Shown: piece by piece, positions 45,443 to 56,945 of the stretch
Layout of the letters: each line of letters starts with the position of its first letter
Numbering within the stretch: the stretch's first letter is position 1
DNA from: Larix kaempferi
Taxonomy: Eukaryota > Streptophyta > Pinopsida > Pinales > Pinaceae
Direction of reading: 5' to 3'
Length of the DNA stretch: 64,000 nucleotides
Assembly: GCA_027924585.1 (NCBI GenBank)
Contig: BSBM01000370.1
Location: 30,091,501-30,155,500, forward strand
Translations under genes and position numbers: made by a program
Notes under the pieces: model-generated
What the model was told of the DNA's origin: nothing
What the model saw: only the letters and a program-made list of their open reading frames with translations
Database searches by the model: none

Positions 45443-45496
45443 AACTTCCCTCTACTCCTGTGGAAATTTATCTCTCAAGTTGAAGAATTTGCAGCC

Positions 45497-47663
45497 ATGA
45501 AACCAGCACCAGCCAGTGATAATTTTGAATGGGATGATCAGGAAGTATTCTATGTTGATGGAGGCTTAATAAGAAATGAGGATAATGACACTTTGTGTGA
45601 CATTGTGTGCATAGAGAACAAAAGTCCTAATCCATCATAGTTTAGTGTTGTAGATGGTAGAGTGTGCTATGGGGGGGAACTTCTAGGAGTTAATCCCCCA
45701 AAGTACATCATAGAATATCACACATTGAGGAAGGAGATCGAGGAGGTATTTCCTTTTCGAGACTTTTGTACTTTCAAAGTTGAAAGGTTGTTTTCAAATG
45801 AGGATACTTGTGGCAACACATATCAAAGCAGAGTTATTCATACTGTCAACAGTGTGTGCAAAGAAGTGGACCATATGTTGCAGTAGAATGAAGCATCACC
45901 ATTTTCTACACCCAATGAGCCAATGAATAAGGGAGCATACAAAGATTCACTTGATTCAGAAAGAGGGGCGCCCTTTGTCAAAAGGAAGCCATTAAATGAT
46001 CATGAGGTACCTAGCATTGCGGAAGCTTCCAAATAGAAAGAAGAACCATGTGTAGCACAAGACCAAGGAAAAAGTGTTGAAGTTGTTAACAATGAAGAAA
46101 GAGATTCCACTTCAGGATCTTCAAGCTTTTTTGTTGGGGATTTCAAGATCACCTCAAAGGATAATAGTTATATTGATGGTGGTGAGACATCTTTTGTATC
46201 ATATCCAAAATAAGAGCATAAATTCGATTCACAGTTACCCCTTGAGCTTCATAATGAAGCAGAATACAAGGACATCATCAATTGGATGTGAACCAGGAGA
46301 TTTGGTGGCAGGAGGAGGCACCATAGCTCCACCATATGAAGAGAGAGATATGATGTAAATGTATGGTCAACATTCATATTTTTGTATTCCTTTGTGTCAT
46401 AATGAATTTGTAGCCACATCAGAGGAGAATCTTGGCATGTTTGAGTCTTTGGGTGTTGGGGCTGAGATCTCTGGTGATAAGGGTGAATGCAGTGATAGGG
46501 CTGGATCATTAGAAGGAAGTTTGAATGATGCACACATGATGGAGGAACTCACATATGTCAGCACACACTGTGTTGTCAATGAGACATTGAGTGACTTGGA
46601 GAGATTATTCCTAGTCATCAAAGAGAGGAATCGTGAACCACCTAGTTCTCTAAGTGGTGAAACAAAAGAAGACATAGTTGATATCCTTACTAATGAGGGT
46701 TTTTCAACAAAAGAGCAGGGTGTTCATCCCTTGGATCCTACGACTAGTACTGCATAGGAACAATCGAGAGAGACAAGTGACACTCTGGACATGGTTGAAA
46801 GAGCATCTACAGATGGATGCTCAAGTCTCTATATGGGTGGCATAGAGATAAGTTTTGAAGAAACTGTTGCAAGCAAAAATTCCCTTGAGCATGAAGATGA
46901 AGAGCTTGTAGCAACATAAGTTTTTCTAGGATCAATGTTTCAGTCACCACTTGAACTACATGGTAAAGTTGATCTTGTTGAAAAACAAGAGGTTCATCCT
47001 CAAGAACCACACTTCCTTGCAAGGTCATTGAAGATGAGAGAAAAGGAGATTAGGAAGGTCCTGAGCACTTTGCATGGAACTAATGCATTGGTGTCACATT
47101 GTTGTTGGAGAATGGAGGAGAAGTCTTCCATTAAAGAATTGGAAAAGATTCAAGAAGCAATGATAGACATAAGAGGTGCATTTTTTCAGCTACCTTCTGA
47201 TAGAGATCATATGCTTGAGCTTGTGAAGATGCATCATAGTGCCTCATTAGAATATGAAGAGGAGATTGACAAGCTCACTTATGTGTTGGATTCTACATAT
47301 GATTCTTTGAGGATCACTCAAGGGGCCCTTCAAGAATCAAGAATGCAAAATGATCAACTTCAAAAAGAGTTGAGCTCGTCACACCCTCCATCCTGCATGG
47401 AAGATAGTCATTTGCACATGGCAAGTGACAGAGTGGATTTGATGGAGGAGCCTCATGTGAGAGTTGAACATGAGGTAAATTCAGATTTTCAAGTGATTAA
47501 GGAGAAAAAATATGTAGAATATTTTGTCCAAGCGCTTGTTGGTATGAAGACGAGCATGGAAGAAGACTCAGCTATGGGAGTTATAGCTGAGGGCATGTCA
47601 CTTGGATCAATTAGCATGTGTGATTGTGTATCCAAGGATTGTATAGATAAATACATAGCATAG
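45497..47663 (+). pseudogene. Unrecognised acidic coiled-coil reading frame in element F
   Basis: An ATG at 45497 opens a frame running with stops near 45638, 45884, 46034, 46210 and 46288. The coding signal then shifts frame (near 46280) and continues to 47663 with stops near 46355, 46755 and 46917. The last 242 codons (46935-47663) are open. The inferred protein is rich in Glu, Asp, Ser and Met. Its C-terminal third has heptad-like stretches (IKELEKIQEAMIDIRG, YEEEIDKLTYVLDSTYDSL). I see no zinc knuckle, protease, RT or transposase motif. It occupies the place of gag, so a highly diverged gag is possible, as is a captured host gene. A GTG upstream of the ATG also keeps the frame open through the primer site, but the ATG is more plausible. 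Confidence 0.55.
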
Positions 47664-48729
47664 ATGAAGATCTAAGGGTACACTAATCTTTCTCACCTTG
47701 GTAGGTGATTATTTTACACTTCATTCACAAGGAGATTTTGTGAGCAAGAAGAGCAAGCAAAAATGCATGTCCTTGAGAAGAGAACGGCCATAGGGGAAGT
47801 TGTCTAAGAGATATATGTGCAGCAAGAGGACCATGGACTACCCCTATGGGAGGTAGATCCTACTCTAGAGGAGATTTCTAATCATATTCCATATGGATCA
47901 ATAAACACTATTTCTTATTCATCCATTGATTGGGTGGATAGAGGAATCATTTAAATGAAGACTCCCGGAGGTAAAGGTTTCTTTTGTTCTGCAATGAAGT
48001 TTTTTTTTATATCACTAAAATTTCCCTGACATGTGAGCAGCAGCAAAGACATGTTTTTCAGCCATTATATACCTTCAGTACACATGCACATAGGGATCGG
48101 GTGTGCAAGTACATAATGAGAGTTTTCAGAAGCATTGGAAGTGAAGAGATTTCAACTTGGTTATGGGATCCTGGCATCCTTCAGAATGCCACATTGTTTC
48201 AGATGATCAATATGTTTGGAAGAATGTTGCATAATCCATGGGATCCTGGAATTCCTTAGATTTAAAGTTTGCTCTTGATGGAATTTGAGTTTAGGAGAAA
48301 GCAACATAGTCAGTGGGATCCAGGAGGTTGAGATAGCTTACATTTCTTGAAGTCCATCTTTGTTGAGTAGTGGTCTAGTTCCCTGCATGGAAAATCGTAT
48401 GATGGATGTAACTATTTGGAAATACATGAGCAAATTATGATCAGAGTTGAGCAGAAACAACATGATGGACCCTCTCAGAGTTAATTGGGGAGTTCAGAGA
48501 TACATTGAATTGCAGGAGCATGCTTTGAGAAGAGCATATGTTTCATTTCCATTAAATTTATTAGACCCATTATTTTGATGATTTTAGTTGTGATGCACAT
48601 AGTTGGTATCTTCTATGGTCATCAATGTGATAAGAGGAGGAAAATTCATAAGCATGCTTGGGATGGAGATGCATTGTTAGTCCTTGAACTAAATTGCTTG
48701 AGGACAAGAAATATTAGGAGGGGAGGATT
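47664..48729 (+). other. Element F 3' interior and polypurine tract
   Basis: No recognised domain. 48141-48320 holds repeated 'gggatcctgg' blocks ('ggcatcct', 'gaattcctt', 'gggatccagg'). Just before the LTR, 'ttgcttgaggacaag' and the purine run 'aggaggggagga' (48716-48727) form a typical end of an LTR-element interior. Confidence 0.65.
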
Positions 48730-50585
48730 TGTCGTTCCCAAATTTTGCTATGGTCCAAGACATAATTTTGGCCTAAGTCACCTAGGATTAAAATTATTAA
48801 ATTGGTGGCTAAGGGTGGAAATTTACCAAAGTAAGATGCCAAGAGAGTAATTGAAGAATAATTGGACTAAGGTCGGCCACATGAAGTATAAGATTCCCAA
48901 TTTGAGTTTCCTAAGATAATTATTAATAATTTGGGAATAATTGGCCAATAATTTTTACACAAGTTAATTTTATTAATATTGGCCTAAAATATAAAAATAA
49001 TATTTATTTATGATTAATCAGGCTCATGAGGGCACACAAGAGGATAAGGTGGACCTCACTTGCTTGAGAAAAAGATAGAAACGAGAAGAAAGTAGCCTAA
49101 AAGCAAGGTGACAACAAAAAAGAAGGAAATTGGAAAAAGCAATGAAAAGCAAGAAAGTGCATAAAGCAAGAAAGTGCACAAAGCAGGCAAGTGCATAAAA
49201 GCATCCAGTATTTAAAATCAGGAAACATCCAGAAAGAAAGGAGGCGTAGTTTCTAAAAGCAAGAGAAAGTCATAAAGCAAGGAAAGTTGGAAAATCATGA
49301 AAGTTATCAAAAGCAAAAAAGAAAAAAGATTCTTGATTTGTGCAACTCATGAAGGAATAGAAACATCCAGAAAAGCAATAGGCTCCAAGTTTAGCAATTG
49401 AGGATGCATCCATGAGGCTAAGTGGGTCCAAACCCAATCCAACTAATAAAGGAAACATCCATTTCTCCTCCAATTCAAATTTCTAAGAGGATAAGCTCAA
49501 GCATGAGAAGAAAATTCTATAAAAGGAGGATAAATCCATTTCACATCTTTTGGGTAGTGTGTATTTGTCTAGAGAGCTTTGCTTCTCAGGTTGAGTGTTG
49601 TGCCTCAGCCAAGCTTGAGTGATGTGCCCCAAGGTTAACATTGATTCAGTATTATTTTCTATTGCATCCATGGAATTATGATGTGCAAGTCCTGAATTCC
49701 ATTCAAGCCGATTCGAGATTCAGAAGAAGAAATATCAAGCATCTAGTTCAAATTCTCTAGTATTCCCATACTCTTCTACCCCCCTTCTATCCTATGAAGA
49801 TGGTCAGAATTTGATGTATTCTAGAATACTCTTTGCTCCCATTCGAGGTTTATGTAATGATGTGAATATCTTTTATCATGTCTGATATTAAAAATTGCAG
49901 AATTCTGAAATTACTTCAAGTTTTTTGTACCTACTCTAGAATTGCATAAATTTTAACTAGTTTTCAGTAATTCATATGAGAATCCACTTCCACTAAATCA
50001 AATTTGATTATATCAGTTACTGGATATTTTTAATACACTATTTAAAATATTCCATGCCTAATTTTTTAGATTTGTTCCCTTCTCATAGTGTTTGGAACTC
50101 CTGGAACTCAAGTTAGTTGAGCAATCCCGATTACTAGTTTTACGTGTTTGATCTCCAAACTATGCCAAACCTTCCCAAAACTATGATATATTTTACAAAA
50201 AAGTAGGTTAGGAGTTTAATGACTTATATCCACTCTCTAGTTACTTTCAAGTGTAAGCGGATGGTCTAGTATGCATATGTTGGTGTGCCCAGGAAGCCTT
50301 GGAGTAGACCTCAGCGGAAGTTGTTGTCGAAACATAAATGGACCCATTAAATTGTGCATAGGACTATGAAGCTGGCCTTGATTCCATTTTCCTTTCTTCT
50401 ACACACTCACTTTCATATTTTGCAGATCCAAAAAATCCCAACCATCAATCTCTTCCAAGGTTTATCTATGTCCAAGACTAGTTTCTTCTTCACTAGTTTT
50501 GTGAACTAGTTTCTATCACAAAATTTTCTGATTTTAAAGTTGAATTTGAGTTGATATCCTATGAGATCAGATCAGGGATATTACA
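48730..50585 (+). repeat. 3' LTR of element F (1856 bp)
   Basis: Starts TGTCGTTCCC directly after the polypurine tract and ends ATATTACA, giving TGT/ACA termini. The last 609 bp match the 5' LTR remnant. The middle (about 49080-49330) is rich in 'aaagcaagaaag' type purine repeats. Confidence 0.8.
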
Positions 50586-50746
50586 TGATCCCTGGAAATG
50601 TATCACAAGAGAAGAAAACATTGTAATTTTTTTTTATTATCGAAGATGCATTTTCCTTGTGGTTTTACCTACTCACAACAAGGTTTCCACATAAATCTTG
50701 TGTTCTATTGCTATTGTTGTTTTCTTCAGTTTTTATTTTTCTAACA
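50586..50746 (+). repeat. Partial D-family LTR in copy 2
   Basis: Matches 15515-15696, the right end of the D LTR, through TTTTTCTAACA. The left part is absent because the LTR of element F abuts it. Confidence 0.88.
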
Positions 50747-52202
50747 GAAAGCAACACTAAGTTCACAACCAATTTTCATGCATAACGAAAGGAGTAATAT
50801 GTTGGGAAAATAATCATTTTTAGCGAGCATCACTTTATAACACCCGATCAAGTGCCATGAGATTGTATTTCACTCACCTTTGGATTCTTTTTAATCACTC
50901 CAAGATTACCATAATGATTTTCCTGATGTTATTGGGACCTGGTTGAAGTCATATTTTTCTCTTCCACAAATAAGTAAGTATTTAATACTTCTTATTTTCA
51001 GTAGATCTCCTAATGCTTTAATTTTTTAACATTTCATTACACTACACACTAATCCTATCTACTTCCGCATAATATTGATATCCATGTAGGTATGGATGTC
51101 ATTTAATGGTTGCATTGGATCTATGATTTCACATATCATTTACTGAGCCAACATAGTTTAGGATAGAAATAACATAGATTTTGTTTTCTTTCTTGTCTTT
51201 AGAATATAATTTTAGGCACGGTTTTGGTTTAGTAATCAAATAAGCTCATCAGGTAATGGATTCATTTTTATTTTTTGTTAACTTGATTTCCTCTTCATTT
51301 CTTTTTACATAATAGTTTCTTTATTTTTCCTTCTGAATAATTCTATTATGGTAACAAAAATTTCACCCTACTCATTTTGAATCTAAAGATTGACTTGAGC
51401 TTTGATTTTCTTTTATTTCATAAGTAAACGAAGTGTAGAATTTCATGTGAGAAAGGTTTGGAAGAATAATTGCCCCACTTTGCTCATTTTCCTTTTCCTA
51501 CTAATAAAAATTGGTAAGTTGAAAGAAGAGATTAGTAACACCTGAATATGTATGGGATTTGTTTAATAAAAGGATTGGTTTTCTATTATGGATCAAAATG
51601 TTTATTTTAGAAGCAAACCTATCTAACAATAAGCTCAATCATTCAAGTTTGTCATAGTAATATTTTGTTAGTCATGCTCATGTGCCATGGATGTTTTAAC
51701 GTATAGAGGAAGAGTTGGTTTAATCCTATTTAGATTTCTAAATTTAAAGGATATACGACCTAGGTAATTATTGTTTATAAATTTGTTGAGGAGCATAAAA
51801 TATAACTAGTTGTTGATCTTACTATTTGTGTTTGTATCAAGGTGTTTTCTAACCAAATGAACACACACTCCTAGAAGCATGGTATAGTCTAATTTTTGGA
51901 AAATATGACACATTTACAAAGCATGATACTTGGGGGGTTTTGTTTAAGACACGATTCGTGAATCATATTCTAAAGATTTATGCATTTATGACTTGGTATT
52001 TTGATTCCATTATTCCCAACATTGGACAAGCACTATTTTCTTATCTTCCATCACATTAATTTTTATACTACAGAAAATACACATTTCATTAAGGCTTACT
52101 CTCCTTGTCTCTCATTGAAATTTAATGCCTTTACTCTTAACAATCTTATGTAGGGACAATAACCCTTGAGTTGGAGGAGAGCCAACCTAAATTTGGAGAG
52201 GG

Positions 52203-52300
52203 TGTTACTGAGGTGGCAGTGAGTAGCCCCTCTAAGTTCCCCTTGGGTTAGCATTGTTATTTTGGGATTTAAATTTCACGTGCTAACTTGGGAAGTAACA
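52203..52300 (+). repeat. Very short LTR-like repeat (98 bp), copy 2a
   Basis: Ortholog of 17111-17208: TGTTACTGAGG to AAGTAACA, with the polypurine stretch 'tttggagaggg' before it and the primer-site-like 'ttggcattttgtcgggga' at 52303-52320 after it. This copy keeps the better primer-site match. Confidence 0.6.
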
Positions 52301-52689
52301 TTTTGGCATTTTGTCGGGGATAAAGTGCATTTCCAAAAATATTGAAGACTATGCTTCATGATATTTTGTGAGAAGGTTGTCTTATTCTCACGTGGTAACT
52401 CCATGAAGGGAAGAATCCCTTTTCCTTATAGATTTTGAATACTTGTTTCTTGTAGAGGTGAAGCATTCAACATTGTGAAGGAAGGCTTGAAGGTTCAACA
52501 TGGTGACTTCACTTCTTTGATTTTGGTATAATGTATGCATAAAATTTTCAAATTTTGAGAAATATGGAATGGTCCCCATATGCATGTCGGTTTCCTTAGT
52601 TTGACTTCTTGGATATCCTAGGGTATCTAAATAAGTGGGATGATGTTATGATTGAAAAATTTGACGACTATGGCTTAATTTTTTGTGAG

Positions 52690-53319
52690 CATGTTGATTA
52701 AACTATAGGACATGTCACATCTTTCATGAAGCTTATTTTGGACCTTGCTATTTTTCATGAATATATCATGGTGAATTTTTTTATGTTTTCCCTTGATAGT
52801 ATTGTAATGGAATGGTTTGATGGTTTGGGAAAATAAGATATATCTTCATTTGCAGGTTTTATTAAGATATTTCTCAAGGAATGAGATCCTAACTATGAAT
52901 ATTCCTTCATGGAGCAATTTTGTTCATCCAATGAACCACCTTTGCATCATATTTCAAACCCAGAAGAAGAGGTGGATGAAGAAGACATGTCTAATGCATC
53001 TCCAAGTGAATACTATTTTGTTGACGAAAGCACACAAGCATCCACTTCATCCTCTCTTTGTCAAGACAAGGGTTTGATTTTGAATCATAGTAGGGACATG
53101 GACTGTCGGAAAAGTTGTAAAGACCCTATCCATGATACTTGTAGCGATGTGTCTAGTGAAGGTATTGTAGATTTTGAATCTTTGGGAAAGCCTAACATTG
53201 AGGAGGTAACTGCAGAAATTTTCTATGTTATTTTCCAGCCATATGCTCCTATTAATAATACGAATTTTGGGTGTCATATAAAGCTATTTATCCAGATTTG
53301 TTTCAGCCATCTATGGTAG
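52690..53319 (+). pseudogene. Gypsy-like gag remnant (copy 2)
   Basis: Same frame as 17632-18186. The gag core (FSLDSIVMEWFDGLGK, FIKIFLKE) is broken here by two stops (about 52834 and 52882), while the acidic linker and the Cys-containing tail are open from 52909 to 53319 (136 codons). The tail contains DMDCRKSCKDPIHDTCSD and SLGKPNIEEV. The function of the tail is unknown. Comparison with copy 1 shows mostly scattered single-base changes and no frameshift across about 350 bp. Confidence 0.55.
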
Positions 53320-53727
53320 ATTTCATTTTAGCACTTTTAAGACAATTTCTAGCCATGTTCTATTAGGGATAATGCAGATTTTTCCTAGCATTTGGAGAAT
53401 TTTTATGATGGTAAACATGCAAAAATTTCCAACCACACTCATGCTCAGATTTTTGTGAAATTATGCATATTTTTTAGTTGAAAAATGTGTTCTACGAGCT
53501 GCAAATTGTATGGTACATAAAGCTTTTAATTGCAGAAATTTTCAACCACCATTTTCTTCATGTTTCTCTCATATTTTGCATGTGATTTGAGCTGAAAATT
53601 GTAATTTTAATGTTGGAAATGGTATGGGACCGCAAGCACTTCATGTTGAATTATATTACAAAAATTTCTAACCATAAAAAAGAGGGTTTCAAGCCCTAAA
53701 TTTAGAGCTATTTTGTTTTAAGTTGTA

Positions 53728-53967
53728 ATGTTATGCCATATCTCATGTACATCTTATTTGGAGGATAACCTTGAATATTTTTGTATATTTGTAGATCCAC
53801 CTAAGCCCTTGTTGCTTGAGGGGAGTGATGATGACTTTGAAGAGAATGATATGGGATGTCCTCATAAGTTTTATTGCAGCAATGATGTTTACATTAGTCC
53901 TATCCAAGCTTGGTATAGGAGTCTTGTGTTGGTGCATACCCTTCTTAGCATGATTGTGGTATTTTGA
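53728..53967 (+). other. Unrecognised open frame in the copy-2-only segment
   Basis: A 79-codon frame with LEDNLEYFCIFVDPPKPLL, an acidic run (EGSDDDFEEND) and YCSNDVYISPIQAWY. It crosses the point where copies 1 and 2 diverge (about 53770). A second frame at 53954-54139 ends YGIDEMNTWLHWLYDFT. Both look protein-like rather than random, possibly parts of the same retroelement lost by deletion in copy 1. No family recognised. Confidence 0.35.
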
Positions 53968-54265
53968 GCATCTTCATAAACACATTGTAGACTTCACCCA
54001 TCTTATCATGTATTTTCCAACTCATATTTTCTTGGTGATGAGCATCTCTTTGGTTTGGTTGGTGACCAAACACAAGAGGTTATGCTATGGCATTGATGAG
54101 ATGAACACATGGCTACATTGGCTTTATGATTTCACGTAGCATTCTCATTCTCTTATGTTAAAATGGAGTAGGAAGATTAAGATCAACATCAGAAGCATTA
54201 GATTTAATTTCATGTTATTTTGGAATTATTGGCTTATACTCTTTCTTATAAAGCCAAATTTTTGG

Positions 54266-54666
54266 TGGGGGTGGCAGGTGCGGGGGGGTTAATTTTTTAC
54301 CCTGGAGGAAATAAAGTAGCAGACTTTTCTTGGGGACTTGGCATCAGCACCAACAACCAAGCAGAATGGTTGGCCTTGTATCACTCCCTAGAAATAGCGG
54401 TCACCTTTAACATGAATCGCTTACAGGTATTCGGAGACTCCAAACATGTAATTCAAGCTATGAGCAATGGTAACTCCCACAAGAATGACAGAAGCCAGAG
54501 AATTCAGAAAATAATCAAGTGTCTCGAACTCCCAAAGGACACTCTCTATTTCCATGTGTTAGGATATCTCAATTCCATTGCCGACAAATTAGCAAATGTT
54601 GGTGTCACTTTGGGCAAGGGACAAGCCTCTCTCAACAAGGTCCCAACTCACCGTTTTATACCTTAA
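54266..54666 (+). pseudogene. LINE RNase H domain (truncated)
   Basis: The open frame enters from the target duplication and reads GAGGLIFYPGG, WGLGISTNNQAEWLALYHSL (catalytic Glu), LQVFGDSKHVIQAM (catalytic Asp) and YLNSIADKLANVG (final Asp). This is the archaeal-type RNase H (RVT_3) pattern found at the C-terminus of plant LINE ORF2. The first catalytic Asp (D-G-x) is cut off by the 5' truncation, so the domain cannot be active. The frame is otherwise intact to its stop, which suggests a young insertion. Confidence 0.88.
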
Positions 54667-54812
54667 TGAATACATTTTTAAGGAGTTTTAATACTTGGAA
54701 TAATCATATGCATGGTAGCCCCTATCACCATTGCGAAATTTGTTTTGGACACCATTTCTCCCACCACCACGACTTGGCTTGGTAGTCTCACATCAACCCA
54801 CGCGCCCTCCTC

Positions 54813-55328
54813 GTGGCTTGCTCAGATCCCACACTTGGGCATTTATTATCCCATGCGTCTGTCGGTTGTATAGAGCACAAAATAGAAAGCCCTTCTTACC
54901 CTGCCCTCGCCCCGGCTCTGCAACGTCTCTGTATTTCCCAGGGCCATACAGCGTCATTTGTAAACAGTTCTCCCTCGTTAGTTTGCAATATGGAAGGCGT
55001 CAGACAAGCCATAGCCACACTGAGCCAGCTTTCTTCCGAAATCAAAACATATCTCTCCAGGACATACTCAGCAGTCTGTACCACTGCAAACCAAATCGAC
55101 GAGTTAGCTATGGAAGACAGATACATCCACGCTCGGCTCTCTTGTCTGGAATCGCGCATGGAGGACATGGACAAAAATATTATTGAGTTGATGGGGAAAG
55201 TTGATAGCATCAAAGCAGACACCTTTGCCCTTGCCTACAAAACACATTGCAGCTTTGTGCAGGAGGCCCCAACTGTAAATCAGGAGATGGTAGACACGGC
55301 TTCAGTCCAGCAGCAGAATTTCAGTTGA
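54813..55328 (+). CDS. Unrecognised coiled-coil-like frame after the LINE RNase H
   Basis: A 171-codon open frame within the LINE, 147 bp after the RNase H stop and in another frame. The C-terminal part looks like a coiled coil (MEGVRQAIATLSQLSSEIK, RLSCLESRMEDMDKNIIELM). The likeliest start is the first ATG, or the internal ATG near 54990 that begins MEGVRQ. Position after ORF2 is unusual for a plant L1. It could be an extra small ORF of this subfamily or a C-terminal extension of ORF2 cut off by frameshifts. Transcription in its present truncated state is doubtful. Confidence 0.4.
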   Translation: MACSDPTLGHLLSHASVGCIEHKIESPSYPALAPALQRLCISQGHTASFVNSSPSLVCNMEGVRQAIATLSQLSSEIKTYLSRTYSAVCTTANQIDELAMEDRYIHARLSCLESRMEDMDKNIIELMGKVDSIKADTFALAYKTHCSFVQEAPTVNQEMVDTASVQQQNFS

Positions 55329-55622
55329 TGGCAGTCACTTCTTTCCTTGCCTGCAGGTTCCCTTAGATGCTCCTATCTTGAATTTTTTTTGTTTAAAATT
55401 ATGCAATCAATTTGTAAGGGTTTATCCCAACAGCAGAAATAGAGTTTATAGGAAGTCATAAAGCATAGAACTCCAGGAAAAGAACTCTATAAGCCTCTGC
55501 AATTTTCCCTTCTCTGGCAGAGTGCTGGCTTTTGTTTTTTGTACTGAATGGTTGTGCACAGCCTTTGTTTATATAAATCGATCACCTGTTTCTATTTAAA
55601 AAAATTAAAGCCAAATTTTTGG

Positions 55623-56945
55623 AGTTATTTTGATGTAATAATAATAATAATAACAATAATAATAATATATTTTTAAGGTCGTAGCCAAGCCGGACACCAA
55701 TTTAGTGTATGAGACCCCTTGTTTGTGGTACAAGGGCCCCTTTGCACAACAATCTAACTAATAAGAATAATATGGATATTGTATGTGTGGTTTTGGGATG
55801 TGAATTGAACCATCCCATTGTTGGTGCACATGCACACTCATTTTGCATATCTTTTGTACTCATAGGGGACAAAGATCTCATACTACAATTATCCCCCTTC
55901 TTTTAGGGTCAAGTGTGCACTTGCATGGTCAAACCCCAATTTTTAGGGTCAAAGGTGCACTCACAACCAATTAACCCCCCTTTTTAGGGATTTGTACACT
56001 TAAGTTAAGCAGTTATGGCTTAGTTAACTGCCTAATGCACCATAGTTGGATATTTTGGCTCTATTAATTGACTAATTGGTTATTTTGTCTTAGTTAATTG
56101 AATAATGTGACCTAGTTGTCCAATTTGGGCCAGTTACACTCAATTTTCACATGCATGTCTAGTTAAACAGTATTGGTTGCTCATGCGTGATTGAGTTAAC
56201 CACCTCATGAGGCAGTTCTAGGACCTGTTAACAATTACTACACTTGCATGACCTAGTTTACTTCCTAAGGATGGTGAACTTGTCTAATATTAGCATGGAA
56301 TCACTTCTCTTTATCAATTATAGGCCTAGTTAAGCCCTAACAACACTTGCATGGCGAACACAACTCCCTAAGGAGGGGGCATTTGAGCATTCAGGGTGAT
56401 TTCTCTTAAGTTTAACTAGATTTTATGATTGTGCATGTTATTAAGCTTAATCTTAGTTACCTATATATGAAGGTTTTCATTTCATTTATCAAGCATTCAT
56501 TCATGTACTTCTACAATTCATTCATTGACGTATTCTATTGAGCATTCAATTGATTAATGGAGACCTAGCTTAGATCTATACTAGAATTCTCTCTTTTTAT
56601 CTATGCAATTGTATTGAAGTCTCATCTTTGATGAGATCTCTTTATTTGGTTATTGAATATCATGTTACTTTAATACCTTTTTCTTCTCTTCTATGGATCA
56701 CTAACTATATTACTACTCCATTTAGCTTTTGGATCCATTGGTTCAAAATCTCACACCCACCACATAAAATCTATCACTATCTTTCTTCCTCTCTTGGAAG
56801 GTACATACCGTAGATTAGAGATTCTTATGCACTCTTATTCAAAAAGCACATGTTCCCAAGTGGGATCCAATTGTTACCCGTCATATTGCATGAGGGTTAA
56901 ACTTGTGATTGCTATCATAATGAAGGGAATTTGATAGCATGGCCC
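55623..56945. other. Copy-2-only segment: (TAA)n and short repeats
   Basis: A (taa)n microsatellite occupies about 55636-55668. Several 'agttaactgcctaatg' and 'cttagttaattg' variants occur at 55990-56120, and 'tttttagggtcaa' occurs twice near 55900-55950. The open frame at 56628-56813 has no recognised motif. It is absent from copy 1. Confidence 0.5.

Larger units (their letters stand above)
44826..50585 (+). mobile_element. LTR element F with an unrecognised long reading frame
   Basis: A truncated 5' LTR, primer site, ~3.3-kb interior, polypurine tract and a 1856-bp 3' LTR. The interior contains a decayed ~720-codon frame with no similarity that I can recognise to gag, protease, RT or integrase. 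This fits a large non-autonomous LTR element (LARD-like), possibly with a captured or novel gene. Its 3' LTR abuts a broken copy of the D LTR at 50586, which is the likely insertion target. Confidence 0.75.
54266..55605 (+). mobile_element. 5'-truncated LINE (1340 bp) with RNase H
   Basis: Flanked by a perfect 17-bp target duplication and ending in a short A run (about 55597-55604). Only the RNase H domain, a further coiled-coil-like frame and the 3' untranslated region remain. A different LINE subfamily from that at 22393-25974, judging by the RNase H sequence. Confidence 0.92.
54249..55622. repeat. 17-bp target site duplication flanking a second LINE
   Basis: TAAAGCCAAATTTTTGG at 54249-54265 and 55606-55622. 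Confidence 0.92.

Noticed and set aside
49977-50585. This ~609-bp repeat as the complete 3' LTR of element F
   Set aside because: No polypurine tract precedes 49977, whereas a good tract and a TGT start occur at 48730; the 5' LTR is simply truncated.
44826-50590. A target site duplication for element F
   Set aside because: The bases left of 44826 and right of 50585 do not match; the left flank is probably deleted.
54731-55222. Overlapping plus- and minus-strand frames (151 and 108 codons) in the second LINE
   Set aside because: They overlap the 54813-55328 frame and show no domain; the coiled-coil frame is the more protein-like of the set.
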